Positions 1-7,189 of a DNA stretch of 9,499 nt are shown one piece after another. Source of the DNA: SAR202 cluster bacterium (GTDB lineage: Bacteria; Chloroflexota; Dehalococcoidia; UBA3495); assembly GCA_009392775.1 (NCBI GenBank), contig VFFT01000098.1, positions 1 through 9,499 of the forward strand, given 5' to 3'. A program made the position numbers and the translations under genes. Each line of letters opens with the position of its first letter. The first letter of the stretch is position 1. The notes below the pieces were generated by a model. It was not told where the DNA came from. It saw only the letters and a list, made by a program, of their open reading frames with translations, and made no database searches.

Positions 1-1596
1 AGGAATTTCACGGAATTGACGTCGCACTTCCTCAACTATGGAAAATGCAGCTCTGCCGACAGCCTTCATAGTAAAGGCCGAGAACAAGAATGGCAGCATA
101 GCTCCTAACATTAACCCAACTAGTGTAGTAGAGCTAAGCAAGTCTATTGCTGTTATTTCAGCCGTCACGGCATATGCGGCCAAGAGGGCCAATGACGTCA
201 GGGCCGCGGAACCAATAGCAAATCCTTTTCCGGTAGCCGCTGTGGTATTTCCTAGAGCATCCAAGGCATCGGTTCTCTCCCTTACTTGTGGATCCAACTG
301 AGCTTGTTCAGCTATTCCTCCAGCATTATCAGCCACTGGACCATAAGCGTCCGTGGCTAACGTAATACCAAGAGTGGATAAGAGTCCTACTCCCGCCAAT
401 GCGATCCCATAGAAGCCTGCCAGCTGGAAGGCTATGAGTATGGTGATACCTATAGCTATCACGGGGATAACCGTACTAAGCATTCCAGTAGCTAATCCGC
501 TGATAATCACGGTAGCCGCGCCGGTCTGCGATGATTCTGATACCTGTTTGGTAGGCTTGTATTCATATGAAGTGTAGTATTCGGTAGCTAAACCTATTAC
601 TACGCCTGCCACAAGGCCAGACAAGACGCACCAGAACCAATCTATATCCCATCCATAAAAGAGGATTATTCCTAACGCAAACACTGCTAGCAAGATAGCC
701 GAGGCGAATATGCCTCTACGCAATGCCCACAGTAACTGACCGAAATCAGCCTGTTCTCCGCTTCTCACTACAAAAGTGCCGAGTATAGCAGCCACAATAC
801 CTGCTCCTGCAAGCATTAAAGGAAAAACTACCTGATCCCCAAAAACACCTATACCAGCGGCTGCCAAGGCTATGGATGATATCAGAGATCCAACGTACGA
901 TTCAAAAAGGTCCGCGCCCATACCTGCAACATCACCGACGTTGTCACCAACGTTGTCAGCTATGACTCCAGCGTTTCTGGGGTCATCTTCAGGAATCCCA
1001 GCCTCAACCTTTCCAACGAGATCTGAACCGACATCAGCTGCCTTGGTAAAGATACCGCCGCCGACCCTGGCAAAAAGCGCTATCGAGCTGGCACCAAATC
1101 CAAATCCAGCTACCACTGTTATATCTTGGAAAACTAGATACAGGACGGTAACACCGAGCAATCCTATACCCACCACTGTAATACCCATAACAGAACCACT
1201 AGAAAAAGCTATTCTCAATGCGGGGTTCAGTCCCGTCATCGCAGCAGCAGCAGTCCGTACGTTTGCCCTGACGGCTACATTCATTCCAACAAAACCTGCA
1301 ACAGCAGAACATATAGTTCCGACTAGATAAGATATTGCGGTCTTGGGAATGACAGATCCCATGGTAAGCCAGTCAATTAAGACTCCTAGAATAACCGCAA
1401 CGACCACTACAAATGGAATAAGTGCGGTATACTCCCTACGTAGAAACGCCGAAGAGCCAACTTTTATAGCATCGGCAATCTCTTTCATGGTGTCATTGCC
1501 CTCATCTGCTTTGACCACTTTCATTGCCATGAGAGCAGCAAAAACAAGGGCCACAACCCCAGCAATTATAGCCACTAAAATTGGAATGGAAATCAT
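1..1596 (-). CDS. hppA: Membrane-bound ion-translocating pyrophosphatase, N-terminal 532 residues (3' end beyond window)
   Basis: Integral membrane enzyme that couples pyrophosphate hydrolysis to Na+ and/or H+ export across the cytoplasmic membrane. The frame is open from ATG 1596 to the window edge. Family members are usually about 680-720 residues, so the last 150-200 are missing because of the window. Visible motifs: GGGIFTKAADVGSDLVGKVE (residues 179-198); the Mg-PPi-binding Asp series DNVGDNVGD (214-222); DLFES (229-233); TDAYGPVADNAGG (415-427); GNTTAATGKG (449-458). Many hydrophobic helices lie between them. Ala453 and Gly456 after GNTT are typical of the K+-dependent class; K+-independent enzymes have Lys and Thr there. 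Glu232 in DLFE sits where Na+-transporting members carry their gate glutamate; plant-type H+ pumps have it four residues later. The start has an AAAGGGG ribosome site 5 nt upstream (1602-1608). It is divergent from the SDR gene. Family call is very secure; ion choice is inferred. Confidence 0.97.
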   Translation of the reverse strand, partial: MISIPILVAIIAGVVALVFAALMAMKVVKADEGNDTMKEIADAIKVGSSAFLRREYTALIPFVVVVAVILGVLIDWLTMGSVIPKTAISYLVGTICSAVAGFVGMNVAVRANVRTAAAAMTGLNPALRIAFSSGSVMGITVVGIGLLGVTVLYLVFQDITVVAGFGFGASSIALFARVGGGIFTKAADVGSDLVGKVEAGIPEDDPRNAGVIADNVGDNVGDVAGMGADLFESYVGSLISSIALAAAGIGVFGDQVVFPLMLAGAGIVAAILGTFVVRSGEQADFGQLLWALRRGIFASAILLAVFALGIILFYGWDIDWFWCVLSGLVAGVVIGLATEYYTSYEYKPTKQVSESSQTGAATVIISGLATGMLSTVIPVIAIGITILIAFQLAGFYGIALAGVGLLSTLGITLATDAYGPVADNAGGIAEQAQLDPQVRERTDALDALGNTTAATGKGFAIGSAALTSLALLAAYAVTAEITAIDLLSSTTLVGLMLGAMLPFLFSAFTMKAVGRAAFSIVEEVRRQFREIP

Positions 1597-1634
1597 CTAA
1601 ACCCCTTTCAAGACTCTAAATTTGAGCGACCGGA

Positions 1635-1663
1635 ACTTAACACACGGTCTGTTTTTATGTCAA
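1635..1663 (-). promoter_or_regulatory. Candidate sigma-70-type promoter for hppA
   Basis: Read on the minus strand there is a perfect TTGACA (1658-1663). A 17-nt spacer separates it from TTAAGT (1635-1640), which matches only 3 of 6 bases of TATAAT. The predicted transcription start would be about 30-35 nt upstream of the hppA ATG. The -35 is convincing; the -10 is poor, so the call is tentative. Confidence 0.35.
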
Positions 1664-1747
1664 GTAGCGGGGAGGACACAATAGTATTACTTCTGCATTA
1701 CTCACCTAGCATCTAAGATAATATGATAGAGTTGAACTACAAATAAT

Positions 1748-1752
1748 AGGAG
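1748..1752 (+). promoter_or_regulatory. Ribosome binding site fixing the SDR start
   Basis: AGGAG lies 9 nt before ATG 1762. A TATGAT hexamer at 1722-1727 could be the -10 element of the transcript, but no good -35 lies 16-18 nt before it, so I do not list it separately. Confidence 0.6.
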
Positions 1753-1761
1753 CAGGTTGCC

Positions 1762-2535
1762 ATGACATCACGAAATCTATTCAACTTAAAAGGGAAGGTA
1801 GCCCTGGTAACCGGAGGAAATGGCGGATTAGGATTAGGGATGGCATTGGGCCTAGCCGAAGCAGGCGCAAACATAGCCATAGCCGCACGAAACCCGGACA
1901 AAACATCAGATGCTATAAAACAGATAGAATGTGTTGGTGTTCGAGCTATTTCAGTACCAACAGACGTAACTAAGGAAACAGAGATTGAGTCTATGATATC
2001 GCAAACTCTTGATAAATTGGGGCAAATAGACATTTTGGTCAACAATTCTGGAGTTACGATGAGGAAAGAGCCAGAAGATCTAAGTGGTGATGAGTGGGAT
2101 CATGTTTTAAATGTAAACCTCAGAGCCTGTTTCCTAGCATCCAAAACTGTATACCCACATATGCGAGATCGGGGTTCAGGAAAGATAATAAATATAGGGT
2201 CTATGACATCTATCTTCGGTGGTGGTGGAAGTGGCGCGCCATATTCTTCCAGCAAAGGAGGAATAGTCCAACTTTCAAAGAGTTTGGCAGTTGCATGGGC
2301 CAAAGATAATATCCAGTCTAATGCAATATTACCGGGTTGGTTCACCACTGAGTTGACAGCAGCGATACCTGAGAGACAAAAAGAGAGATACCAACTCATA
2401 AGTAGCCGCATACCGGCTGGTCGATGGGGAGAACCAGAAGAGCTGGCAGGAGTGGCAGTATTTCTAGCAAGCCCGGCATCAGATTATGTAACCGGCTCCG
2501 TAATAGCGGTAGACGGCGGGTATTCGAGCTTCTAA
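1762..2535 (+). CDS. Short-chain dehydrogenase/reductase (classical SDR, gluconate/deoxygluconate dehydrogenase-like)
   Basis: Cytosolic NAD(P)-dependent oxidoreductase of 257 residues, the normal length for classical SDRs. The Rossmann dinucleotide motif TGGNGGLG is at residues 17-24. Arg43 just after the second strand favours NADP(H). The structural NNSG is at 94-97 (family consensus NNAG). The catalytic tetrad Asn119, Ser147, Tyr161, Lys165 is intact, with YSSSK at 161-165. The C-terminal part has the usual LPGW and VTGSVIAVDGG segments. Overall it resembles the FabG/KduD/gluconate 5-dehydrogenase branch, but the substrate cannot be assigned. The start is supported by AGGAG 9 nt upstream. 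It is a single-gene unit, divergent from hppA and convergent with the acetamidase gene 31 nt away. No obvious terminator is visible between the two convergent stops. Confidence 0.95.
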   Translation: MTSRNLFNLKGKVALVTGGNGGLGLGMALGLAEAGANIAIAARNPDKTSDAIKQIECVGVRAISVPTDVTKETEIESMISQTLDKLGQIDILVNNSGVTMRKEPEDLSGDEWDHVLNVNLRACFLASKTVYPHMRDRGSGKIINIGSMTSIFGGGGSGAPYSSSKGGIVQLSKSLAVAWAKDNIQSNAILPGWFTTELTAAIPERQKERYQLISSRIPAGRWGEPEELAGVAVFLASPASDYVTGSVIAVDGGYSSF

Positions 2536-2566
2536 ACCAAATTCAGGCTAACTATCTCGTACGACC

Positions 2567-3439
2567 CTAAAGTTGATTCAAAGCCTCGCGGGATAGCATC
2601 ATCTTGACAGGACTAATTGGCCTAAACGTTCTAGATACCCTAATGTCACCTGCTAATGAACATAGGGTATAAGCATCATATGGTTTTAGTCCTTTCTCCG
2701 AAACAAGAAAATCAACCATGTCTCTAACAGCTTGCTTCATGGCAGGGCCTAGTTCTTCACCATGAGACAACACTACAAAATAATCTGGTGTAATTGCCCT
2801 GGGACTGTTGATATTCATGCCTTTCTCAACAGTGACGCGTATATGAGTATCCGAACTGCACTCTGCTCCTGTACCTGCTACAGCCCCATCTCCAACTACC
2901 GCATGGCAATCCCCGAGAGCCAATAATCCACCAGGAACGAAAACCGGCAGGTAAATGCTACTGCCTTCCACAAGCTCTTTCATATCAATGTCCCCACCAT
3001 AGGGACCACTATCAGTTGCTGTACATTGGGGATAAGTCGGGGTAGTAGCTACTACTCCCATAGAAGGACACATAGGTAACTTCACGCCACTGGGCAAAAC
3101 TACGTTACCGTCACTGATTTGCATAACAGTAGGGTAACCTTCGTCAAAGTCCTCATACAAGAATCCTCGACCAGGCATGACCATATGAGCAGCTCCTTCT
3201 TTAGGAGAGATGCTAATGAAGTCCACCTTCAACGAATCACCAGGTTCTGCACCATTTACATATATAGGACCTGTAGCAGGTCCCTTTAAAGATTTTACTT
3301 CCAGTTCATGTGGATCTCGTATTCCTTCAAACGCATCCCATGTTTCTACAAGGAGATCTTCCCCTGAGTCGATTGTTATGGCTGGGTTCATACCAGGCTC
3401 TAAGATATATATTGGGTTATCTCGGGTTAACTTTTTCAT
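2567..3439 (-). CDS. Acetamidase/formamidase family amidohydrolase
   Basis: Predicted cytosolic hydrolase of small amides (formamide or acetamide to the acid plus ammonia), 290 residues. This matches the short bacterial form of the family; the classical FmdA type is about 400. Family segments seen in order: NGAEPGDSLKV (62-72), GPYGGDIDMKEL (145-156), the hallmark GDCHAVVGDGAVAGTGAE (176-193), and the C-terminal MVDFLVSEKGL...SLAGDIRVS region (241-269). There is no signal peptide. GGAGG-like ribosome site: GGAGG at 3444-3448, 4 nt before the ATG. It is the last gene of a three-gene operon, 18 nt after the phosphoesterase stop, so probably co-transcribed with it and the CoA-transferase. An acid released here could be a substrate of that CoA-transferase, but this is inference. 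Family secure; true substrate unknown. Confidence 0.93.
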   Translation of the reverse strand: MKKLTRDNPIYILEPGMNPAITIDSGEDLLVETWDAFEGIRDPHELEVKSLKGPATGPIYVNGAEPGDSLKVDFISISPKEGAAHMVMPGRGFLYEDFDEGYPTVMQISDGNVVLPSGVKLPMCPSMGVVATTPTYPQCTATDSGPYGGDIDMKELVEGSSIYLPVFVPGGLLALGDCHAVVGDGAVAGTGAECSSDTHIRVTVEKGMNINSPRAITPDYFVVLSHGEELGPAMKQAVRDMVDFLVSEKGLKPYDAYTLCSLAGDIRVSRTFRPISPVKMMLSREALNQL

Positions 3440-3457
3440 AAAGCCTCCACATGTATT

Positions 3458-4174
3458 TCAAATGGGTAACCAACATTGTTGAGCTGTTACTCCTGTCGTT
3501 GCGTTAAGTTCTGCCATGATAACAGAAACATTTTCATTAGTTTGTAACGCACCCAAGGGAGAACCTGAATAAAATGCCTTTACCCTGCCATTGGAAACAT
3601 CCACTTGTCGTTCCCAATGACCAAGTGCCAAATAGTCACAGGTGGCATTAGCAACTTCATCAGGATAAATGGGCGATGATCGTACTTCTGTGTCATTTTC
3701 AAAATGGTAATGCCCATGTGCTAATGCTACTAGCCAATTACCTGCGGTCTTAACCGGCATACCCAATATTGGCTGGAACTGTGGAGTATGTGAAAGCATA
3801 GCTCTTCCCCATACATCCAGACCAAGTTCAGGAAAACTGATCATTTCACCATCATTGTCTGACAAAATATAAAGGTTAGGCGGCGCATCATTAAACGGTT
3901 CTCTATGATAAACAGAGTTTTCACCGTACAAATCATGATTTCCCGGGAGAACTACCACTGGCACATTAGCAACTCTGATTTCATGAACAAAAAACCGTAG
4001 AACGTCATCTGCGACCCTAGCGTGATCGAACACATCACCCACTATCAGAACTATATCCGCACCTAAACCTATCGCCCCATTCAATATAGCTTGAAAAGCT
4101 TTTTTTTCGAGTTCAGGTTTCCAGTCAGTCCCTAAATGAGTATCAGAGGTATGTACAATTTTCAGGTTTTTCAT
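3458..4174 (-). CDS. Mre11/SbcD-like metallophosphoesterase (putative DNA-repair exonuclease family), short form
   Basis: Calcineurin-like metallophosphoesterase of 238 residues. Motifs in order: SDTH with Asp11 and His13; GDVFDH with Asp47; GNHD with Asn79 and His80; HGHYH (153-157); LGHWE (184-188). This order and spacing resemble the nuclease core of SbcD/Mre11, but the protein lacks the longer C-terminal capping and SbcC-binding region, and no sbcC lies nearby. The final motif, GHxH in the family, reads GHWE here, so Glu188 occupies a usual metal-ligand histidine position. That may alter metal use or activity. The ATG overlaps the CoA-transferase stop as ATGA and has no clear Shine-Dalgarno sequence, which suggests translational coupling. 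The substrate could be DNA, a nucleotide or a phosphoester; I cannot decide. Fold assignment strong, nuclease function uncertain. Confidence 0.9.
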   Translation of the reverse strand: MKNLKIVHTSDTHLGTDWKPELEKKAFQAILNGAIGLGADIVLIVGDVFDHARVADDVLRFFVHEIRVANVPVVVLPGNHDLYGENSVYHREPFNDAPPNLYILSDNDGEMISFPELGLDVWGRAMLSHTPQFQPILGMPVKTAGNWLVALAHGHYHFENDTEVRSSPIYPDEVANATCDYLALGHWERQVDVSNGRVKAFYSGSPLGALQTNENVSVIMAELNATTGVTAQQCWLPI

Positions 4175-5388
4175 GCTTGTTTTGCATTCGGGAACTGGGT
4201 TTTGCCTATTACACCCCGGTCCCTTAAGGAATCTATTGACTCTGAGCTATACCCCAGTTCATTCAAAATTTCCTCATTATGCTGCCCTAACAACGGGGGC
4301 GCTCGTCTAATAGTGGGAGGGGTCTCAGTAAGTTTCAGGGGGGATCCTGGGAAACGAAGATCAGGAATATTTGGGTGTTCTATCCCAGAAATCATATCCC
4401 TAGAGAGAACATGAGGATCATTAACAACATCTGAGACTTGATTTATAGGGCCACAAGGAACACCTGCTTCACTAATCTTATCAACCCAATACGAAACCGT
4501 ATTATCCCCAAAAATATTGTTAAGTGCCCGCACACATTCAGAGCGATTAGCCACTCGATCGTCATTTGTCCTAAACCTAGGATCCTCCAACAATTCAGGA
4601 TGTTCTATGGAATTACAAAATCGTTGCCAAAGACCATTGTTTGCCACTCCTAGGATAAAATTGCCATCTGACCCACCAAAACTTTGATATGGCACTAAAC
4701 TGGGATGACCAGAACCCATACGCAAAGGATCAATACCTGTAGCCAGATACGCTGTCCCATGATAGCTCATAGCAGCCACCTGGCCATCAAGCAGGGCAGC
4801 CTCAATCCATTGCCCTTTGCCAGTCACATTCCTGTGATATAAAGCCGTCATCATAGACCCATAAGCCATCATACCCGTAAACAAATCCACCAAAGAAAAC
4901 CCGACTCTCATAGGCATTCCATCAGTTTCACCTGTAAGGTTCATTAGACTGCTGTAGGCCTGTATCAGAAGATCATATCCCGGTTTGTTTGCTAAAGGCC
5001 CCGTCCGACCATACCCTGAAATTGAACAATATATAATATTGGGGTTAATTGTTTTAATATCAGCGTATCCTAACCCCATCCTGTCCAAAGCCCCAGCCCG
5101 AAAACTTTCCACAACAATATCAGCGTCTTTTACCAACGATAGAACTAAATCTATTCCTTCCTGCTCCTTTAAGTTTACGCTGATACCTCTTTTGTTCCGG
5201 TTAAAAGCAACAAAAACGCTACTCTCTCCATTCCAGAATGGAGTCCAAGACCGTGTTTCATCTCCGTTCTCAGGCTCCTCTATTTTTATGACCTCCGCTC
5301 CCATATCCCCCAACATCATTGTTGAGAATGGACCCGCTAGAGTGCGGGTAAGGTCAACCACTTTGATATTTTTAAGAACTGCATTCAT
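4171..5388 (-). CDS. Class III (CaiB/BaiF/Frc family) CoA-transferase
   Basis: Cytosolic enzyme predicted to move CoA from an acyl-CoA donor to a carboxylic acid; 405 residues, the usual length for formyl-CoA transferase and CaiB relatives. The N-terminal DLTRTLAGPFSTMMLGDMGAEVIK segment (12-35), NRNKRGISVNL (63-73), SGYGRTGPLANKPGYD (124-139) and the GQWIEAALLDG segment (192-202) are all typical. Asp168 in VDLFTG matches the catalytic aspartate that forms the glutamyl/aspartyl-anhydride in Frc. The donor and acceptor cannot be told; oxalate, carnitine, mesaconate and succinate versions share this core. It is the first gene of a minus-strand operon with the phosphoesterase (4-nt overlap) and acetamidase. 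Its ribosome site is weak: AGGA lies 11 nt before the ATG. A consensus extended -10 promoter lies about 68 nt upstream of the start. Confidence 0.95.
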   Translation of the reverse strand: MNAVLKNIKVVDLTRTLAGPFSTMMLGDMGAEVIKIEEPENGDETRSWTPFWNGESSVFVAFNRNKRGISVNLKEQEGIDLVLSLVKDADIVVESFRAGALDRMGLGYADIKTINPNIIYCSISGYGRTGPLANKPGYDLLIQAYSSLMNLTGETDGMPMRVGFSLVDLFTGMMAYGSMMTALYHRNVTGKGQWIEAALLDGQVAAMSYHGTAYLATGIDPLRMGSGHPSLVPYQSFGGSDGNFILGVANNGLWQRFCNSIEHPELLEDPRFRTNDDRVANRSECVRALNNIFGDNTVSYWVDKISEAGVPCGPINQVSDVVNDPHVLSRDMISGIEHPNIPDLRFPGSPLKLTETPPTIRRAPPLLGQHNEEILNELGYSSESIDSLRDRGVIGKTQFPNAKQA

Positions 5389-5455
5389 TTATAAATGTAT
5401 CCTACAAAGAGATAATCACTAGCGTCCATCAAGATAATAAACGCCATTGCGGCAG

Positions 5456-5464
5456 ATTATAGCA
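5456..5464 (-). promoter_or_regulatory. Extended -10 promoter element for the CoA-transferase operon
   Basis: On the minus strand TGCTATAAT is a perfect extended -10 (TGnTATAAT). The hexamer 17 nt upstream is only 3 of 6 for TTGACA, as is common for extended -10 promoters. Transcription would begin near 5449, giving a leader of about 60 nt before ATG 5388. The element sits inside the upstream extension of the ribokinase frame, which supports that extension being non-coding. Confidence 0.6.
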
Positions 5465-5566
5465 TGTGTTTTGTACAGAGTAATGCAAGCATTTGACGAA
5501 CCCAGATGGCCAGTGGTAGTTTGTAAAACCTATTCAGATCAAAACATAGAGCATCGGTTTAATACA

Positions 5567-6478
5567 ATGGATCAGAAACAAATTATTGTGCTAGGTGGCA
5601 TAAATATGGACCTAGTCGCGTTATCACCTAGATTCCCTGCTCCAGGGGAAACTGTTGTAGGATCTAGATTCCTGACATATCCCGGAGGTAAGGGCGCTAA
5701 TCAGGCCGTAGCTGCTGCACGTGCTGGAGGGAACACTCTAATGGTAGGCCGCGTAGGCAACGACGAATTCGGACCGCAACTATTAGAGGCCCTGCATCTT
5801 TCTGGAGTTAATACATCCAACGTTGGGACATCGGATATAAGTTCCGGAATAGCTATAATATTAATAGATGATTCTTCCCAAAACCAAATAACACAAATTC
5901 TTGGTGCCAACGAGACGTGTGGCAACGACGAAAAACAAAAGATCAGCTCATTACTTGAATACTCATCCACGCTATTACTGCAACTAGAAGTTTCAATAGA
6001 TCTATCGCTAGAGGTTGCTCAAGAAGCCTACCAAAACGATGTTACCGTGATTCTGGATCCCAGCCCCGTCCGCCCATTCTCGGATGAACTACTAAATTAC
6101 TGTTCTGTGATAACTCCCAATGAAACAGACGCAGAAGCATTAATTGGGTTCCCGGTTACAAACCGTGAAACTGCTGAAAAAGCTGCATACAGCCTGCTTG
6201 GCAAAGGAGTATCTAACGCAATAATTAAACTGGGAGAACATGGTGCATTTTATGCGAATACCAGTGAATCTGGTTACATCCCACCATTTCGCGTTAAAGC
6301 GGTAGACTCTGTAGGAGCAGGAGACGCATTCAATGGAGCTTTAGCCGTCTCTTTATCGGAGAATAATTCCCTAGGTGAAGCAACCAGATTCGCATCTGCA
6401 GCAGGCGCATTAGCAGTCACAAAGATCGGAGCGCAAGACGCTATGCCAACTCGATCAGAAATCGAAAACCTACTATAA
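5567..6478 (+). CDS. Ribokinase-like PfkB-family sugar kinase
   Basis: Predicted ATP-dependent kinase phosphorylating ribose or a similar sugar (ribose to ribose 5-phosphate), 303 residues from ATG 5567; E. coli RbsK has 309. Using that start, the N-terminal substrate strand GGINMDLV is at 10-17, PfkB signature 1 PGGKGANQA at 39-47, TPNETDA at 183-189, and signature 2 DSVGAGDAF at 247-255, with GAGD as anion hole and Asp253 as catalytic base. The frame stays open upstream to a TTG at 5447, but those 40 residues match nothing expected and cover the divergent promoter. ATG 5567 places the first beta-strand where ribokinases have it. Its weakness is the lack of a good Shine-Dalgarno site; ATG 5483 is an alternative. 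No sugar transporter or regulator is adjacent. Ribose specificity is probable, not proven. Confidence 0.93.
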   Translation: MDQKQIIVLGGINMDLVALSPRFPAPGETVVGSRFLTYPGGKGANQAVAAARAGGNTLMVGRVGNDEFGPQLLEALHLSGVNTSNVGTSDISSGIAIILIDDSSQNQITQILGANETCGNDEKQKISSLLEYSSTLLLQLEVSIDLSLEVAQEAYQNDVTVILDPSPVRPFSDELLNYCSVITPNETDAEALIGFPVTNRETAEKAAYSLLGKGVSNAIIKLGEHGAFYANTSESGYIPPFRVKAVDSVGAGDAFNGALAVSLSENNSLGEATRFASAAGALAVTKIGAQDAMPTRSEIENLL

Positions 6479-6508
6479 CTTCGTCTCCCGATTCATACGT
6501 CTTACAGG

Positions 6509-7075
6509 TTATTTACCTGCCAACTTCCCGTATATTCTGCTCAAAGGGAATATACCAACCGTCCCGAGTACATCTAGAATAAGTATAATCCCCAAATAAC
6601 GAAAAAATGTGCCGTCGTCAAAAGACATTAAATACCAGATATGTCCTAGAATCCAGGCAACTACTAGAAATGGGACAATCACGGCAAAATAATACCAAGC
6701 CTTGATCATCCAATTAGGCCGTCTTATCATGCTCAACAAAGATACGTGGGCAGACATGCCAGATAACAATATCAGCGTAAATATAATCTTCCAGGACAAC
6801 TCCCTTATCTCTACAAGAGACCAAAGCGCAGATAAAAGTATTAGTAAAGCACCAGCAGACGATACAATCCCTAATATACGTATCGGTAATAACTGTCTTT
6901 TTTGACCACTAATTGAATGAGTGATACCCAAGATACTAAACGCACCAAATAGTACTGTAGTTATCAAAAGCTTTTGCTGGGTCTCACCAAAATTCCCTAA
7001 GATTAAAATTGAGATGCCGAATATCGCGCTAATTGATAAAGAAATAAACGCCGTTACAACAAATAATTTTTTCAA
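6509..7075 (-). CDS. Six-helix integral membrane protein of unknown function
   Basis: I do not recognise this 188-residue protein. It has about six hydrophobic segments: residues 4-27, 36-54, 66-88, 95-117, 125-149 and 158-178. They are joined by short basic or polar loops (SGQKRQ at 56-61, IRRPNWMIK at 117-125) and followed by a basic tail, SRIYGKLAGK. There is no recognisable catalytic, metal or nucleotide motif, and the protein is almost entirely membrane-embedded. The start is TTG at 7075. No ATG occurs in frame near the N-terminus, the frame is closed just upstream, and the MKKLF-like beginning followed by a helix is a plausible N-terminus. The ribosome site is weak. It converges on the ribokinase 30 nt away and is divergent from the NUDIX gene, so it is probably expressed alone. 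A real gene is likely because of its length and clear helix pattern. Confidence 0.8.
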   Translation of the reverse strand: MKKLFVVTAFISLSISAIFGISILILGNFGETQQKLLITTVLFGAFSILGITHSISGQKRQLLPIRILGIVSSAGALLILLSALWSLVEIRELSWKIIFTLILLSGMSAHVSLLSMIRRPNWMIKAWYYFAVIVPFLVVAWILGHIWYLMSFDDGTFFRYLGIILILDVLGTVGIFPLSRIYGKLAGK

Positions 7076-7107
7076 GTAAGATATCTCTATAATAATGTTT
7101 TCATTCT

Positions 7108-7136
7108 ATGATAAGTAATTCATTATCTGTTGGCTA
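7108..7136 (-). promoter_or_regulatory. Candidate promoter for the membrane-protein gene
   Basis: On the minus strand TAGCCA (7131-7136, 4 of 6) is followed after 17 nt by TATCAT (7108-7113, 5 of 6). Transcription would start near 7101, about 26 nt before the TTG start codon. The same short spacer also holds a perfect plus-strand TATAAT at 7088-7093, without a good -35, which could serve the NUDIX gene. Both are tentative in this AT-rich spacer. Confidence 0.3.
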
Positions 7137-7177
7137 AACAACTTTCAGTCTGGTTTAGAACATTTCTATCATTATGT

Positions 7178-7182
7178 GGGAG
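7178..7182 (+). promoter_or_regulatory. Ribosome binding site deciding the NUDIX start
   Basis: GGGAG lies 7 nt before ATG 7190. No comparable site precedes the upstream in-frame TTG at 7130, so this site fixes the shorter 163-residue product as the likely one. Confidence 0.65.
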
Positions 7183-7189
7183 CAGATAT

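Noticed and set aside
872..1600. Plus-strand open frames of 152 and 85 codons across the pyrophosphatase region
   Set aside because: They are antisense to the hppA frame, whose motifs are unmistakable; their compositions (rich in Pro, Thr, Ser, Ala) are mirror images of Gly/Ala/Val-rich membrane helices.
1737..2411. Minus-strand frames of about 100 codons opposite the SDR gene
   Set aside because: They are antisense to a complete SDR with an intact catalytic tetrad, and show no motif or ribosome site of their own.
6505..6519. Small inverted repeat CAGGT/ACCTG between ribokinase and membrane-protein genes
   Set aside because: The stem is only 5 bp with no T-run on either side, too weak to call a terminator.
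7130..7189. 20-codon N-terminal extension of the NUDIX protein from a TTG
   Set aside because: The ATG at 7190 has a GGGAG ribosome site at ideal spacing, and the zinc ribbon begins immediately after it, as in other short ribbon-NUDIX proteins.
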